Of a DNA stretch of 64,000 nt, positions 1 through 9,394 are shown in pieces. Source of the DNA: Adineta steineri. Lineage: Eukaryota > Rotifera > Eurotatoria > Adinetida > Adinetidae. Location: positions 25,232-89,231 of the forward strand of contig CAJNOI010000286.1 in NCBI GenBank assembly GCA_905250115.1, written 5' to 3'. Each line of letters begins with the position of its first letter. Positions within the stretch are counted from its first letter, which is position 1. The position numbers and the translations under genes are program-made. Under the pieces are notes generated by a model. The model was not told where the DNA came from. It saw only the letters and a list, made by a program, of their open reading frames with translations, and searched no databases.

Positions 1-34
1 TGTAGTGTTGTAAATCTTTAACAATAAAACTACT

Positions 35-96
35 AGGGTATGGGTGTGACTGTTGGTTTAGGCGACATAAATAAGATACACCCACACCCACACCCT
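35..96. repeat. Telomere-like foldback
   Basis: A G-rich arm (35-48, AGGGTATGGGTGTG) is followed by an AT-richer spacer and a C-rich arm (83-96, CACACCCACACCCT). The arms are complementary at 13 of 14 positions, so the segment can form a hairpin. It belongs to the dispersed TGTGGG-type foldback family of this window. No clear target duplication is visible. Confidence 0.7.
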
Positions 97-1509
97 AAAA
101 TAAAATCCAAGCGGGAAGAGGAGTGGATGGGAATTGAATTTTTATATGCCTTATTTATCGAAGATTATGAATAATTACGAACGATTGTCGGTGATTGCTG
201 ATAGAATATATAATTTAATTCAACTTCAAAATGACTTTTCTCTCTTAATACTGCGTGCTAAACATATTGTTCAGCTAAACCAAAATAAAAACAATTACGC
301 TACAATAACAAACAAATGCCGTATATACTTGAATTTTTATTCTTTACAGCGGACATATTGCAATGTTGTCTGTATTATGTAAAAGGAGACTTGTAATAAT
401 TCTAGATTAGTTGGAGAGTGTGATATTCTGCTTTCATAACGGTGCAGCAAATCTTTACGAAAATATGATTACTTAATGCGAAAACTACTCAGTCAATCAG
501 ATCTTAGCACAATTTTTCTCTTATATTATGAGTATACAAAATCGCTATATTACTATCAATCAGAATAGTGTAAAGTCATCTTTTATATAGACCAAACTAT
601 AGCAGGTTTTTTCCTGGAAATCACGACTAAACTGCTTACAAACACTTCATTGTTCATTGTTAAAAATTGCTTATGAATGTTAATGATTTCCAAAGAATAC
701 TTTGATTGCAATCATTTTTTCCCTTTGATATGATCAAAAGTTCATGGCACCACAACCAACAAGGAAAACTTTGCTTTTTATGCTTTTTTTCAAACTGAAG
801 CCTCTTGATTAAAAAAATAGTTTTACACATTTACCAGTTCTTTACATATTCATAAACATACAAGAACTTAAAGGTTATATATTATCTAACAAAAGCCAAG
901 TAGTAGCTCTTGAATATCTAAAAAAGATCTCCTGATAAACTGCTGACTTTTCCTCTCAAAACCCTGATTTTAAAACTACGATTTAGCAAGCCTGACGCAC
1001 ACCCACAAGGTGTTCCTTTGTCTAGCAAAAAATATTACAAAAAGTTTTTTTTTAAAATTGACTCCAGATTCAAATTCTTCGACCTCGATTACCCTTCGGT
1101 CAATCCTTATAATAGGAAAGGCTTATAAGTTTTTATCAGCCAATAAGAGTGAACGAACGGACAGACTTCAACTCGTTTTCTGTGTGATATCTGCTCGATA
1201 TATAACCCTCCTTTCATCAGTAGTGGAAACTACACTCCTCAAAGTTCTGTTATATCATAACGTACAACAATAACAGATAAGTTGATTAATTTTATAATTA
1301 ATATTACGTATCAAAGTCTCCCGAATTTTCACAATCTACTCCTAAAACTATTTCTTCATATAACAAACACTCTGTATGTAACAAAGTAATAATATTATCT
1401 TTCCATATGATTCCATTTAATTTTGGTTTTACTTGATTTTCATTTGATATATTTTTAGATCTTAATTTAATTTATTTTATTTTGAATTTAATTCAAGTTA
1501 AGCTTTAAA
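97..1509. other. AT-rich stretch, no gene seen
   Basis: I see no conserved reading frame, splice-bounded exon or RNA gene here. The open frames present are short and of low-complexity composition. The segment leads into the ribozyme-like motif that follows. Confidence 0.5.
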
Positions 1510-1553
1510 GCCATCTGATGAGTCCCTTGAACAAGGACGAAAGTGGTTATGGC
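1510..1553 (+). ncRNA. Hammerhead ribozyme, type I, short stem III
   Basis: The conserved cores CTGATGA (1515-1521) and GAAA (1539-1542) flank a stem II in which GTCC pairs with GGAC, extended by TTG/CAA around a short loop. Stem I is a perfect 5-bp pairing of GCCAT (1510-1514) with ATGGC (1549-1553). Stem III would be minimal, with A1542 pairing T1547 across a GTGG loop and position 17 at T1548, giving a GUU cleavage triplet. Type I hammerheads with very short stem III are known from Penelope-like retroelements and small retrozymes of animals. No reverse transcriptase or second copy in direct repeat is visible around it, so it may be a solo remnant. Activity is not shown by sequence alone. 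Confidence 0.75.
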
Positions 1554-2140
1554 AGTTTTTCACGCCCATAACTATACCCACACTTGATAAGAATAGTATA
1601 TTCAAAAGATAACGTATTGTCGTGGGTACTACGTCAAACCCAACCGCTCACCTTCTAAAAAAAGAACTTTATTTATAAATGTGAGGTTCTCGTTCAAGGG
1701 GTCTAGACTGACTTCAGTCACCAATATAATCGTAGGCCGAATAACGAACTAGATAGTCGGGACCAACAGACTATCACGAGAAAACTCACTCTGAAAAATG
1801 CCTACCGTGTCTTGAGTGAGTAGATGAATGGAAGATGAGGATGAGTATAATAATTTTATTGATGACAATGAATAAAATACAATAAGGAAAAACACAAGCA
1901 ATAATAACGAGGAGGATTAGAAGAGACGAAAAAAGCAGCAACTGAATATATATGCGATCACTCGAACCACAAATAGGAAAGCAAAAAAAAAAGAAACAGT
2001 ATACTGAAAAGCTAAAAAAAACTTGAATCAATAACTTGCTTGTGTAAAAGTGCTTTGTGGCTAGAATAAATGAATAGGTATAGCTAGATAGTTTTAGAAA
2101 CGTACGACATATTAGACAAAAAAACACTGTTCATATAGTT
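1554..2140. other. Noncoding stretch after the ribozyme
   Basis: No gene is recognised. GTTCAAGGG near 1693 is the reverse complement of CCCTTGAAC inside the ribozyme stem II, a possible inverted relation between the two. The rest is AT-rich and featureless to my reading. Confidence 0.4.
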
Positions 2141-4731
2141 TCATAAGGGATTAGCAAGTCCAGAAACCTCTGCGGCACTGAGTTCACGTGAGTAGACACG
2201 AAATTCATCTAAATAGCCATAAAATGGACCTCTTGTAATTGACTGTGGATCACAATAGCCACTAATTAGTGCGTTGCCCAATGTCAGAGTGACTGCTGTA
2301 TTTGGTGCATTATTGGCCTGTGCACCTGTATTTCCAACAGATACTCCATTAACATACAATGTAAGCCCATGCGTTTGTGAATAAGTAGTGGCAATATGCT
2401 TCCATGTGAGGACCGATAGAACAGGACCTGTTACCTGGGTATCTGGAAGAAAGGCATTGGCAACTATATTACCAGAAGAGGAAAATCCTAATGGAGTAGT
2501 ACACCATCCTTGTGTACCTGTTTGGTCCACGTATTCAACAAGAGTTCCTCCACCTGTCGACGTTCGTTGTACCCATAGTGACATTGAAAACGAACTGCTT
2601 GCGATTCCAAGAAGAACATATCCAGGTATCTAAATGATTCTTATATATTACATGGCCGTATCATAGTTTGGGATGTTTTTTGAACTTCTTTATACTACTT
2701 TCTTCAGCAAATAATCTATGATTAGTTTATTAGAGAAACTTTCTAGAAACTTCTAACGAGCCGCCGGTTATCGATGTCATTTTGACAAAAATGCTAGTAA
2801 ACATAATTTCTTTCTTTGGAGATATCTTCACAACAGTATTTTACAAACGTGCACATAGAAGTTTGTTATAAAATATATGACAATACTCTTTCAGTTACCT
2901 ATGAATCAATGAAACGACGTATATTACTTTGTTCGCTTATCTTGACCATTCTTATGTATGACATACAATATACTTTTATATTTCAATTGTATGTATTTAA
3001 CCCTTAAAAGTCGAAGAATCTTTCATTCGCAACAAGAAGGAGCTAACCACAAAAACAGAGATTATGGATCCTCCATATACGGATACTAAGTTAAAAAGAA
3101 ATAACTGTTATTGTTGAAAATTTGAAAACGTTAAATATCGTTAGAACTTCGTGTATGGTCAAAATTTAAATTAAAATCTCTTTGTTTCGTTTTTCCTGTG
3201 CAACTATATATTCTATCGGAAGAAAACGTTTTTCTTGATGGCATAATTTGCTAGTATGTTAATTAAAAAATTCATAGAATGGCATCATTAGATACTTTGA
3301 TAGTATGGTTAAGGATATTTCATAAACGAAATAGGGCTGCACGTGGCATATACGAGTAAAAAAAACTTTAAAAAAATCATTGATCATAAAGAATCTTTTG
3401 TTCTGGCTATTAGTCAGTTAAAAATTTTATTTTGATCTCGATATGTTCTTCAAGATCATTTTTACCAGGAAAATATTTGTGTCTATATATCAGACTTTAT
3501 CATGGTTTTTATTGGAATTATTCAAATGTCTTTTGGAGACAAGATTTGGTTTTTAAGTGGTAAGGCTCTAGTATGGAAAATACATGAACTCTTGTGTATC
3601 AGATTTTCTGATTCGTACAATATTAATAGTGAAAAGCTCAACTAAGTCGGCGACGTACCTGATAATAAGACGAGGACGAATTAAAGCTTAATCCTTGATT
3701 CACTCTACCAGATGCTAATATAACATTATTAGCCCTTCCATTGATTCTATTTGGACCTGAATCATAAGATATTCCACAATCAAATGAATGCCATGAGGCC
3801 AAGGTAGCGTCTGAAAGAATATCGCTTGCACTTCTAGCTCTCATGTAGAGCGCAACTTGATCAATATAACTAAATATACAAGGATAATATGTAAACAAAA
3901 AATGAATCAACTATTTACATTTCTATTCAAGTCCTAGGCTCTTTAAAAGATGAGCTGAAAAAGTACGAATGAAGATGCAATTTATATGAGTACATAACAA
4001 TTTATGAAGATTTGTAACAAATTAATTAATAATGTCGAAGATAGAATGAACAATACTTCTAACACTGGGCGTTTTAAACTCAACTAAATGAATAAAACTA
4101 ATGATCAAATTGTTTTTCTTTACCCGTCGAATGGCTGCTGGGCACTATTATAATAATAGCTTCCAATAGTTATAGCACCGCTTGCACCTAGATATGGCCC
4201 AGCTGAGCTATGACTGCTCTCTTGAACTCCGTTTATATAAAGGGTTTGTGTTCGAGATGAATAATCGTAAACACACGCTACGTGATACCAAGTGTTTGCC
4301 GACAGTGCAGTTACACTATTGGCATCATCATCATAAAAACTATACCCTAATCTTGTATGAATAATTGCAATTAAAAAATCATGATCTGTAGTCTGTGCTT
4401 CATATTGACAGAAAAGCCCATAAAGACCATTACTGTCCATTGAAGTAGGATAAATCCACATTTCCACTGTAAAACTGGTAGAAACAAAACTTTGATAGGT
4501 TGATATTGTTATGTATTGATTATTATTATGAATGAGTTTCAAAGCATATCCACTACCGGTGATGCCAGGTGTTACATAAGTAGGTGAATTGACACCTACT
4601 CCATTAAGATTTGATATGGTATCAAGAGCATTGTTTTCCATTGGCCAGTAACTACGAGCATCGTACGGGTACGTGACTATTTCAAAATAAAAAGTAATCA
4701 ATAATATTAACAAGCATTTTGTACTTTTCAA
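2141..4731 (-). CDS. LamG-like (concanavalin-type) two-domain protein, 5' incomplete
   Basis: Three exons join in phase on the minus strand: 4731-4124, 3869-3659 and 2629-2141, with donors GG^GTAAAG and CAG^GTACGT and acceptors ending TTTAG. The product of about 435 residues starts with a hydrophobic segment (signal peptide or anchor), followed by two LamG-like jelly-roll domains of about 200 residues. Typical strands are visible, such as FTVEMWIYP, WYHVACVYD, LYINGV and GYIDQVALYMRA in the first domain, and MSLWVQR, WKHIATTY, LYVNGV and GYLDEFRVYSRELSAAE in the second. Such domains bind glycans or proteins outside the cell. No in-frame ATG precedes the hydrophobic stretch (the frame runs back to a stop near 4780), so a first exon should lie further upstream, possibly beyond the hAT insertions. 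The second intron is long (1029 bp). Confidence 0.8.
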
Positions 4732-4807
4732 TTCGCAGTTACAGAAATCTGTTTTACAATTAAAATAAACTAAGGAGTTCTATATTACTGAAAATTATGG
4801 CTTTTGC

Positions 4808-5002
4808 CAGGGGCGTAAGTCAGGTGTCGGAGCAGGGGGGGGTGTAGGGGGAGGCGTAAGCCTAATTTTTCTATTTTAATGGTCAAAAAAAGTGAATTTT
4901 CTAGAAGCAGGTGGGACGCAAACTCCTTTTTCCTATTAATTTTTGGAAGTAGGGGGAAGGGGGGGTATGCGCCCCACGCGCTCCCCCCTATTTACGCCAC
5001 TG
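4808..5002. mobile_element. hAT-type MITE, 195 bp
   Basis: The left end CAGGGGCGTAAGTCAGG and the inverted right end (CAGTGGCGTAAATAGGG) form imperfect terminal inverted repeats of the CAGTGGCG type. A perfect 8-bp duplication GCTTTTGC flanks the element at 4800-4807 and 5003-5010. An 8-bp target duplication and these ends are hallmarks of hAT transposons. There is no coding capacity, and the interior has G-runs on one side and C-runs on the other. Confidence 0.88.
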
Positions 5003-5075
5003 GCTTTTGCTTTGTGGTGGAATAATGGACGCTAGTGGAGTTTCATTAAAATTTATATGAGTGGTAAGTATGGAA

Positions 5076-5904
5076 CAGAGACCGGCGGGACACATTTTTT
5101 AAGGCCTATCGCGGGACGAGACGGGACGGGATGAATTTGTTAAAAACGCGGGACGGGATGGGACAAATATTATTGACTGCGGGACGGGGTAAAACTTTAT
5201 ACGAAATTGTCCCGCGGTCAATATTCATTGAATTTATATACTTCAGTGACTTATTTACAAGAAAAACGCTAAATATTGTTAGTAACGGTACCTTTTAAAG
5301 AACATTTGAATGATCTTATTCGCTATTTCTTATCTCGAATATATGATCGCTTTTCTCCTTATCATCCTCATGAGACCTATACTACGTATATATTCGTAAT
5401 TGTTCTACAGAAAGAAAGAATGTAAGTCTTTCTTTGCTTTAATAACAATGAACTTGTACTAAGTGAAACAAATAATATTCGAGAACTATGCTGTATATTC
5501 GCTTTGTCTACAGCTTCTAAATAAGGTCAAGTTGTAACTGAACGTCGAACTAATTTTTCTCCATCTCAAGTAGATAATATTTTATTTGTTCGATCAATAT
5601 TATTAAATGATTATTTTTTTATGAACTAAACTTTTTTCAAATTAATATTTTTTAATTATTTAATACATTTATTTAAAAATAAATAGTTAAAGAAAATAAA
5701 TAGTAAAAGAAAACTAATAGTGGAATACTACGTAAACCTTTATCGTATATAAAATAAATTGATAAAAATTTTTGATAAGAGACGGCGGAACGGACGGGAC
5801 GGGACGCTGAAATTTTTTTGCGCGGGAGGCGGGACGCGACGGGATAGTTTGTTATCAACGCGGGACGGGACGGGACAGAAAAACCCTTGTCCCGCCGGTC
5901 TCTG
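5076..5904. mobile_element. hAT-type internally deleted transposon, 829 bp
   Basis: Perfect 17-bp terminal inverted repeats (CAGAGACCGGCGGGACA at 5076-5092 and its complement at 5888-5904) are bounded by the 8-bp duplication GTATGGAA (5068-5075 and 5905-5912). Both subterminal regions carry repeated GGGACGGGA units, possible transposase-binding clusters. The middle keeps a decayed piece of the transposase C-terminus (separate entry), so this is a deletion derivative of an autonomous hAT element. Confidence 0.9.
5489..5629 (+). pseudogene. Remnant of hAT transposase C-terminal dimerisation domain
   Basis: Forty-seven codons read like the last part of a hAT transposase: a serine/threonine-rich STAS stretch, VVTERRTNFSPSQVDNILFV, then RSILLN and a stop. 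Known hAT C-termini have the pattern V-T-x-R-R-x-x-L-S-P-x-x-V-x-x-L-x-F-L-R-S. One internal TAA (5522-5524) interrupts the frame and nothing upstream is readable as transposase, so the piece is dead. Confidence 0.7.
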
Positions 5905-5912
5905 GTATGGAA

Positions 5913-6444
5913 AAACTGCACCCAAAATCGATTCCGAGTGTTCGAGTTTGATGAATGTCTGGTGCTTATGTTTAGGCTCATTTAGATACGTAACACAATG
6001 CTTTGCTGTTTGTTAAATATCGCATCTATTGTTAATGTAATCAGTCGTTCTTCTAGAAGTAGTGATTATAGCAAAAATATACTATGCAATTGAATTTTCT
6101 GAAAGCTTTCTAACGTTTCAAAAACCGTTTAGGTAGGCTTAGTAGTCTTGATATTATGAAAAGTTTCGAAGTTTTATCGAGTTTGAAAAACTTTAATCCA
6201 TTTTGGAAATCGTTATAGTACATACTATGATAACTATCTTTTTCATGATCTTTAAGTATATCAGATGGTAACAAAATCAGAAACTCTGAAACATTCCAAT
6301 AGCATCGTATTTTCGAGTGTATAGTTTTGTAATCTCTTGTAGTTCATATCGTTATGAATATTTTAAGTATAGCATCACTATTTATCAACCAAATTTATAC
6401 AGTGTATTCACTAAAATAATCACTTCGTGTAGTTGCTTCTGAGA
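5913..6444. other. AT-rich noncoding stretch
   Basis: No gene or repeat is recognised between the hAT element and the Thr-rich exon of the next gene. Confidence 0.4.
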
Positions 6445-9207
6445 TTAATATTCTTTCCTACCCTGCATGCATGGCGCAGTAGTTGTTGTTGTTGTTGTTG
6501 TAGTTGACGTTGTAGTTGATTTTGTAGTTGATGTTGTGGTTGATTTTGTGGTTGACGTTGTAGTTGATGTTGATGTTGATGTTGTAGTTGTTGTAGTTGT
6601 TGTTGTAGTTGTTGATGTTGTGGTTGACGTTGATGTTGTCGTAGTGGGTTCTATATTACAGACATAAGGTCAGAATGAGACTAAACAAATGGTTATGGGT
6701 CTACTCCTAGTTTGTTACTTCTTCTTCTGTAATTATTATATCTACTATAAATATGAGTACATTAGGAGTGAATAGTAAATCTTTAGACGGCTTACATTAT
6801 AATTGGTGGCGGTGCCAAGGGTGGGCTGGGGTGCGCTCAGCTTACCCTGAAATTTTTTTTCAGATCTTGAAAAAACCAATGATATTCTATCTGAGCCCAC
6901 CTTATTTGAACTTTACTGGGCCTGAGCCTACCCTGTTTCAAATTTATTAAGCCTGAGCCCACTCTAGTCAAGATTCCTGGCGCCGCCGCTAATTATAATT
7001 GTACTTCTACAATCTTTACTTTAAAAGAAGAAGAAGAATACTCCACCTGTCGGCTACGTTTCAGTATAGGGTGAGGTCCAAGAACATTGTCTTTAGTCCG
7101 ATATCTTCCCTACGAGTACTGCTAGCTGCAGCTCTGGTCAGAAGGCTGGGGAATGCGAATTTTGCAGTACAGACTTTCGCAAGTGACTTTTGGCAATTGC
7201 CAAAAGTTGTGTTTTCGCTGGATTTTCGGCAAAATCAAAACTGAACTTTAGGCAATAGGCTAATAGTCCAGTTTCGTTACGGCGAAAATACAAAAAAAAC
7301 AGAACTTTTGGCAAGTGCCAAAAGTCTTAATTAGTGGAAAAATTATTAATTAATAATATATCGTAAACTGTATTTTCGGCAATTTTAAGAGATGACCTGT
7401 CTGAAGAAAGCAGCTTGCATTGCAAGTGGTCTACATCGCAAGTGGCCTTCATTGCAAGTGGCTTGCATCGCAACTGGCTTGCATTGCAAGCCACCTGCAT
7501 TGTAAGACGTGAGCGATGCAATCACCCTGCTTTGCAAAGTGCTCGACCAACGATGACTTACTGAAGAATTCTTGTATTGATGGAGGTGGGTGTAGGTGTA
7601 GGTATCTATGAAGGAGAAACCCTCATATCCGCAACCGGCTGAGCACCTTGTATCGAAAGGTGCCTTGCAATGCAGGTGGCTAGCGACGCAGGTCACTTGC
7701 AATGCAGGCCACTTGCAATGCAAGCTGCTTTCTTCAGACAGGTCATCTCTTAAAATTGCCGAAAATACAGTTTACGAAATATTATTAATTAATAATTTTT
7801 ACACTAATTAAGACTTTTGGCAATTGCCAAAAGTCACTTGCGAAAGTCTGTACTGCAAAATTCGCGCTGTCCAGAAGGCTGGCTTGTCGCACAGTTCCTC
7901 TCGCTCAATTACTTGAGCTCTCCATACACACTGAGTAAGCACATACCAGCTACAAGAACTATACGGTATGTCAATAATGTAATCGGTGTGCTATCGGATG
8001 GGTGGCTTTCGTGGAGTTCTGCGAGGCTTCTGGAAAGTCCTGCAAGGCAGTGTAGGACGAGACAGCTCCCATGAGGTTCTGTGAGGCTCTGCAAAACGTG
8101 GAGGCTTCTGAAAAGTCCCGCAAAGCACTGTAGGACGAGACAGCTCCCATGAGGTTCTGAGAGGCTCTGCAAAACGTGGAGGCTTCTGAAAAGTGTTGCA
8201 AGGCACGAAAAGATGTGGCAGCTTTTGAGAGGTTGTGCGATGGTCTGAAAAAGCGTGGAAGGTTCTAGAAACTCCTGTGAGACTCTGCGGGATGTGACTG
8301 CTTCTGGGAAGTTCTGCAAGGTCCTGCGGGATGTAGCAGCTTCTGAGAGGTTCTCCGAGACTCTGCAAAACGTGGAGGCTTCTGAAAAGTCCTGCAAAGC
8401 ACTGTAGGACGAGACAGCTCCCATGAGGTTCTGCGAGTTTCCGTGGGATGCGACAGCTCCGGTATGGTTCTGTGATGTCCGGCAGAAGGTAGCAGCTTCT
8501 GAGGGGTTCTGTAGTTCCTTCATCCAACATTGCATGTCTTGCCAGGTTCTATGGGGGTTCAATGAAAATATAGAAAATGCACAACTTAAACGAGATGTAA
8601 AATACTCAGAATGAAAATGTTCTACCATTTTGAATAATTCTTAAAAGCTATGCACCAAAATATATGTCTAGATTTCTTAGAAAATGTTTTGACTAGAACG
8701 GCTTTTTCTACAACAGTCAAAGTAAAAGATTGTCTCATACTTGAGACATATATGCTGCACTTACTATACCTACATAATTTCATCGATACCTCTGTGGATC
8801 TTCTTTTATCAGATGTGCTATGAACAATACTTTTAAAATGATTTCTTTGTAAATCTACTTTATTTATACTTACCAGGTGGAGATCGTGATCCAGTAATAA
8901 CAATCATAGTAGTAATGTCGGTATCAGGCAACATATGTGCAATTTCATTTGACATATCAGTAAATAATTCACAATTAGAACTTGATTGTTGAAAACTGGC
9001 TGCTCTACAATAAACTTGAGCTAAACAGGCCATTTGACACTTCATAATAGTCGACGTAATCATATTAGCGAACGGTAAACAACTTGGAGTAGCACATGAA
9101 AATTTCTGACCACGAATAGAAGACATTCGAACTGATCGCATATCTTCTCCGACTGATTGTGTAATAATCATAAATACAAGCCATAAACAAATTTTTCTTG
9201 AAGGCAT
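6445..9207 (-). CDS. Secreted PAN/Apple-like domain with Thr/Ser-rich tail
   Basis: Exon 1 (9207-8874) encodes a signal peptide (hydrophobic LWLVFMIITQSVGE) and a cysteine pattern typical of PAN/Apple modules (CATPSCLPFA, KCQMACLAQVYC, ASF, NCELF). It ends with the donor CCTG^GTAAGT in phase 1. A matching acceptor (TGTAATATAG) at 6651 opens exon 2 (6650-6445), which begins Glu-Pro and runs into about 55 Thr, Ser and Lys residues coded by ACA/ACT/TCA triplets, a mucin-like stalk, before a stop at 6445-6447. The total is 179 residues. A donor-like CAGG^GTAGGA near 6463 could lead to further exons, so the 3' end is uncertain. The start at 9207 is the first ATG; the frame upstream has only TTG. 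The 2.2-kb intron is swollen by a hAT MITE, a foldback element and a minisatellite. Confidence 0.55.
6805..6992. mobile_element. MITE, hAT-like, 188 bp
   Basis: The ends GGTGGCGGTGCCAAGG and (inverted) TTAGCGGCGGCGCCAGG are imperfect terminal repeats, and TTATAATT occurs directly on both sides (6797-6804, 6993-7000). The duplication could also be read as 6-bp TTATAA with TT inside the element. The interior has several GAGCCCACC-like units resembling those of the palindromic MITE at 30774, perhaps a relative. There is no coding capacity. Confidence 0.7.
7150..7871. mobile_element. Long foldback element, 722 bp
   Basis: About 54 bp at 7153-7206 reappear perfectly as the reverse complement at 7812-7865, including the palindrome ACTTTTGGCAATTGCCAAAA. 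A second pair of arms (about 7325-7420 with 7715-7812) contains TTAATTAATAAT and the GACCTGTCTGAAGAAAGC block. Between them are imperfect repeats of a TTGCAAGTGGC-type word. The direct repeat CAGAAGGCTGG flanks the whole (7139-7149 and 7872-7882). An 11-bp duplication with long inverted arms would fit a Mutator-type or foldback transposon, though the family is not settled. Confidence 0.72.
8000..8540. repeat. Minisatellite, 78-bp unit
   Basis: A 78-bp unit (marked by GACAGCTCCCATGAGG at 8061, 8139 and again at 8413) is built of about 26-bp subunits of the form TTCTG-GAGG-TTCTGC. Because 78 is a multiple of three, all frames stay open and give spurious repetitive reading frames on the minus strand. 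It sits in the intron of the PAN/Thr-rich gene. Confidence 0.8.
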
Positions 9208-9394
9208 TACCAACTAAGTTGTAAGTTGTTGAAATGACTTTGACTAAGAATAAGAAAAAAAGCATCTGTTGAGCGATAAACACTATTTTCTTTTCTTCTT
9301 TTCTTCTTCTCTCTCTTTTTCTTATTTCATTTCATCCATCTAATAGAAAAACTAGTCATGACTTTTATTTAATTTTGTAAAAACGCATATTCAT

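Noticed and set aside
1208..1226. CTGATGA on the minus strand as a second ribozyme
   Set aside because: No GAAA core or stem II follows at the needed distance. The same applies to CTGATGA words near 24550 and 37213.
5673..6016. Arg-rich frames on both strands
   Set aside because: They lie in the GGGACGGGA subterminal repeats of the hAT element.
6467..6667. Plus-strand Val/Asp-repeat frame
   Set aside because: Antisense of the Thr/Ser codon run of the minus-strand gene; simple trinucleotide repetition.
7909..8628. Long minus-strand reading frames of Ser/Leu/Cys-rich repeats
   Set aside because: They are products of the 78-bp minisatellite; several frames are open at once and no start, splice or family feature supports a protein.
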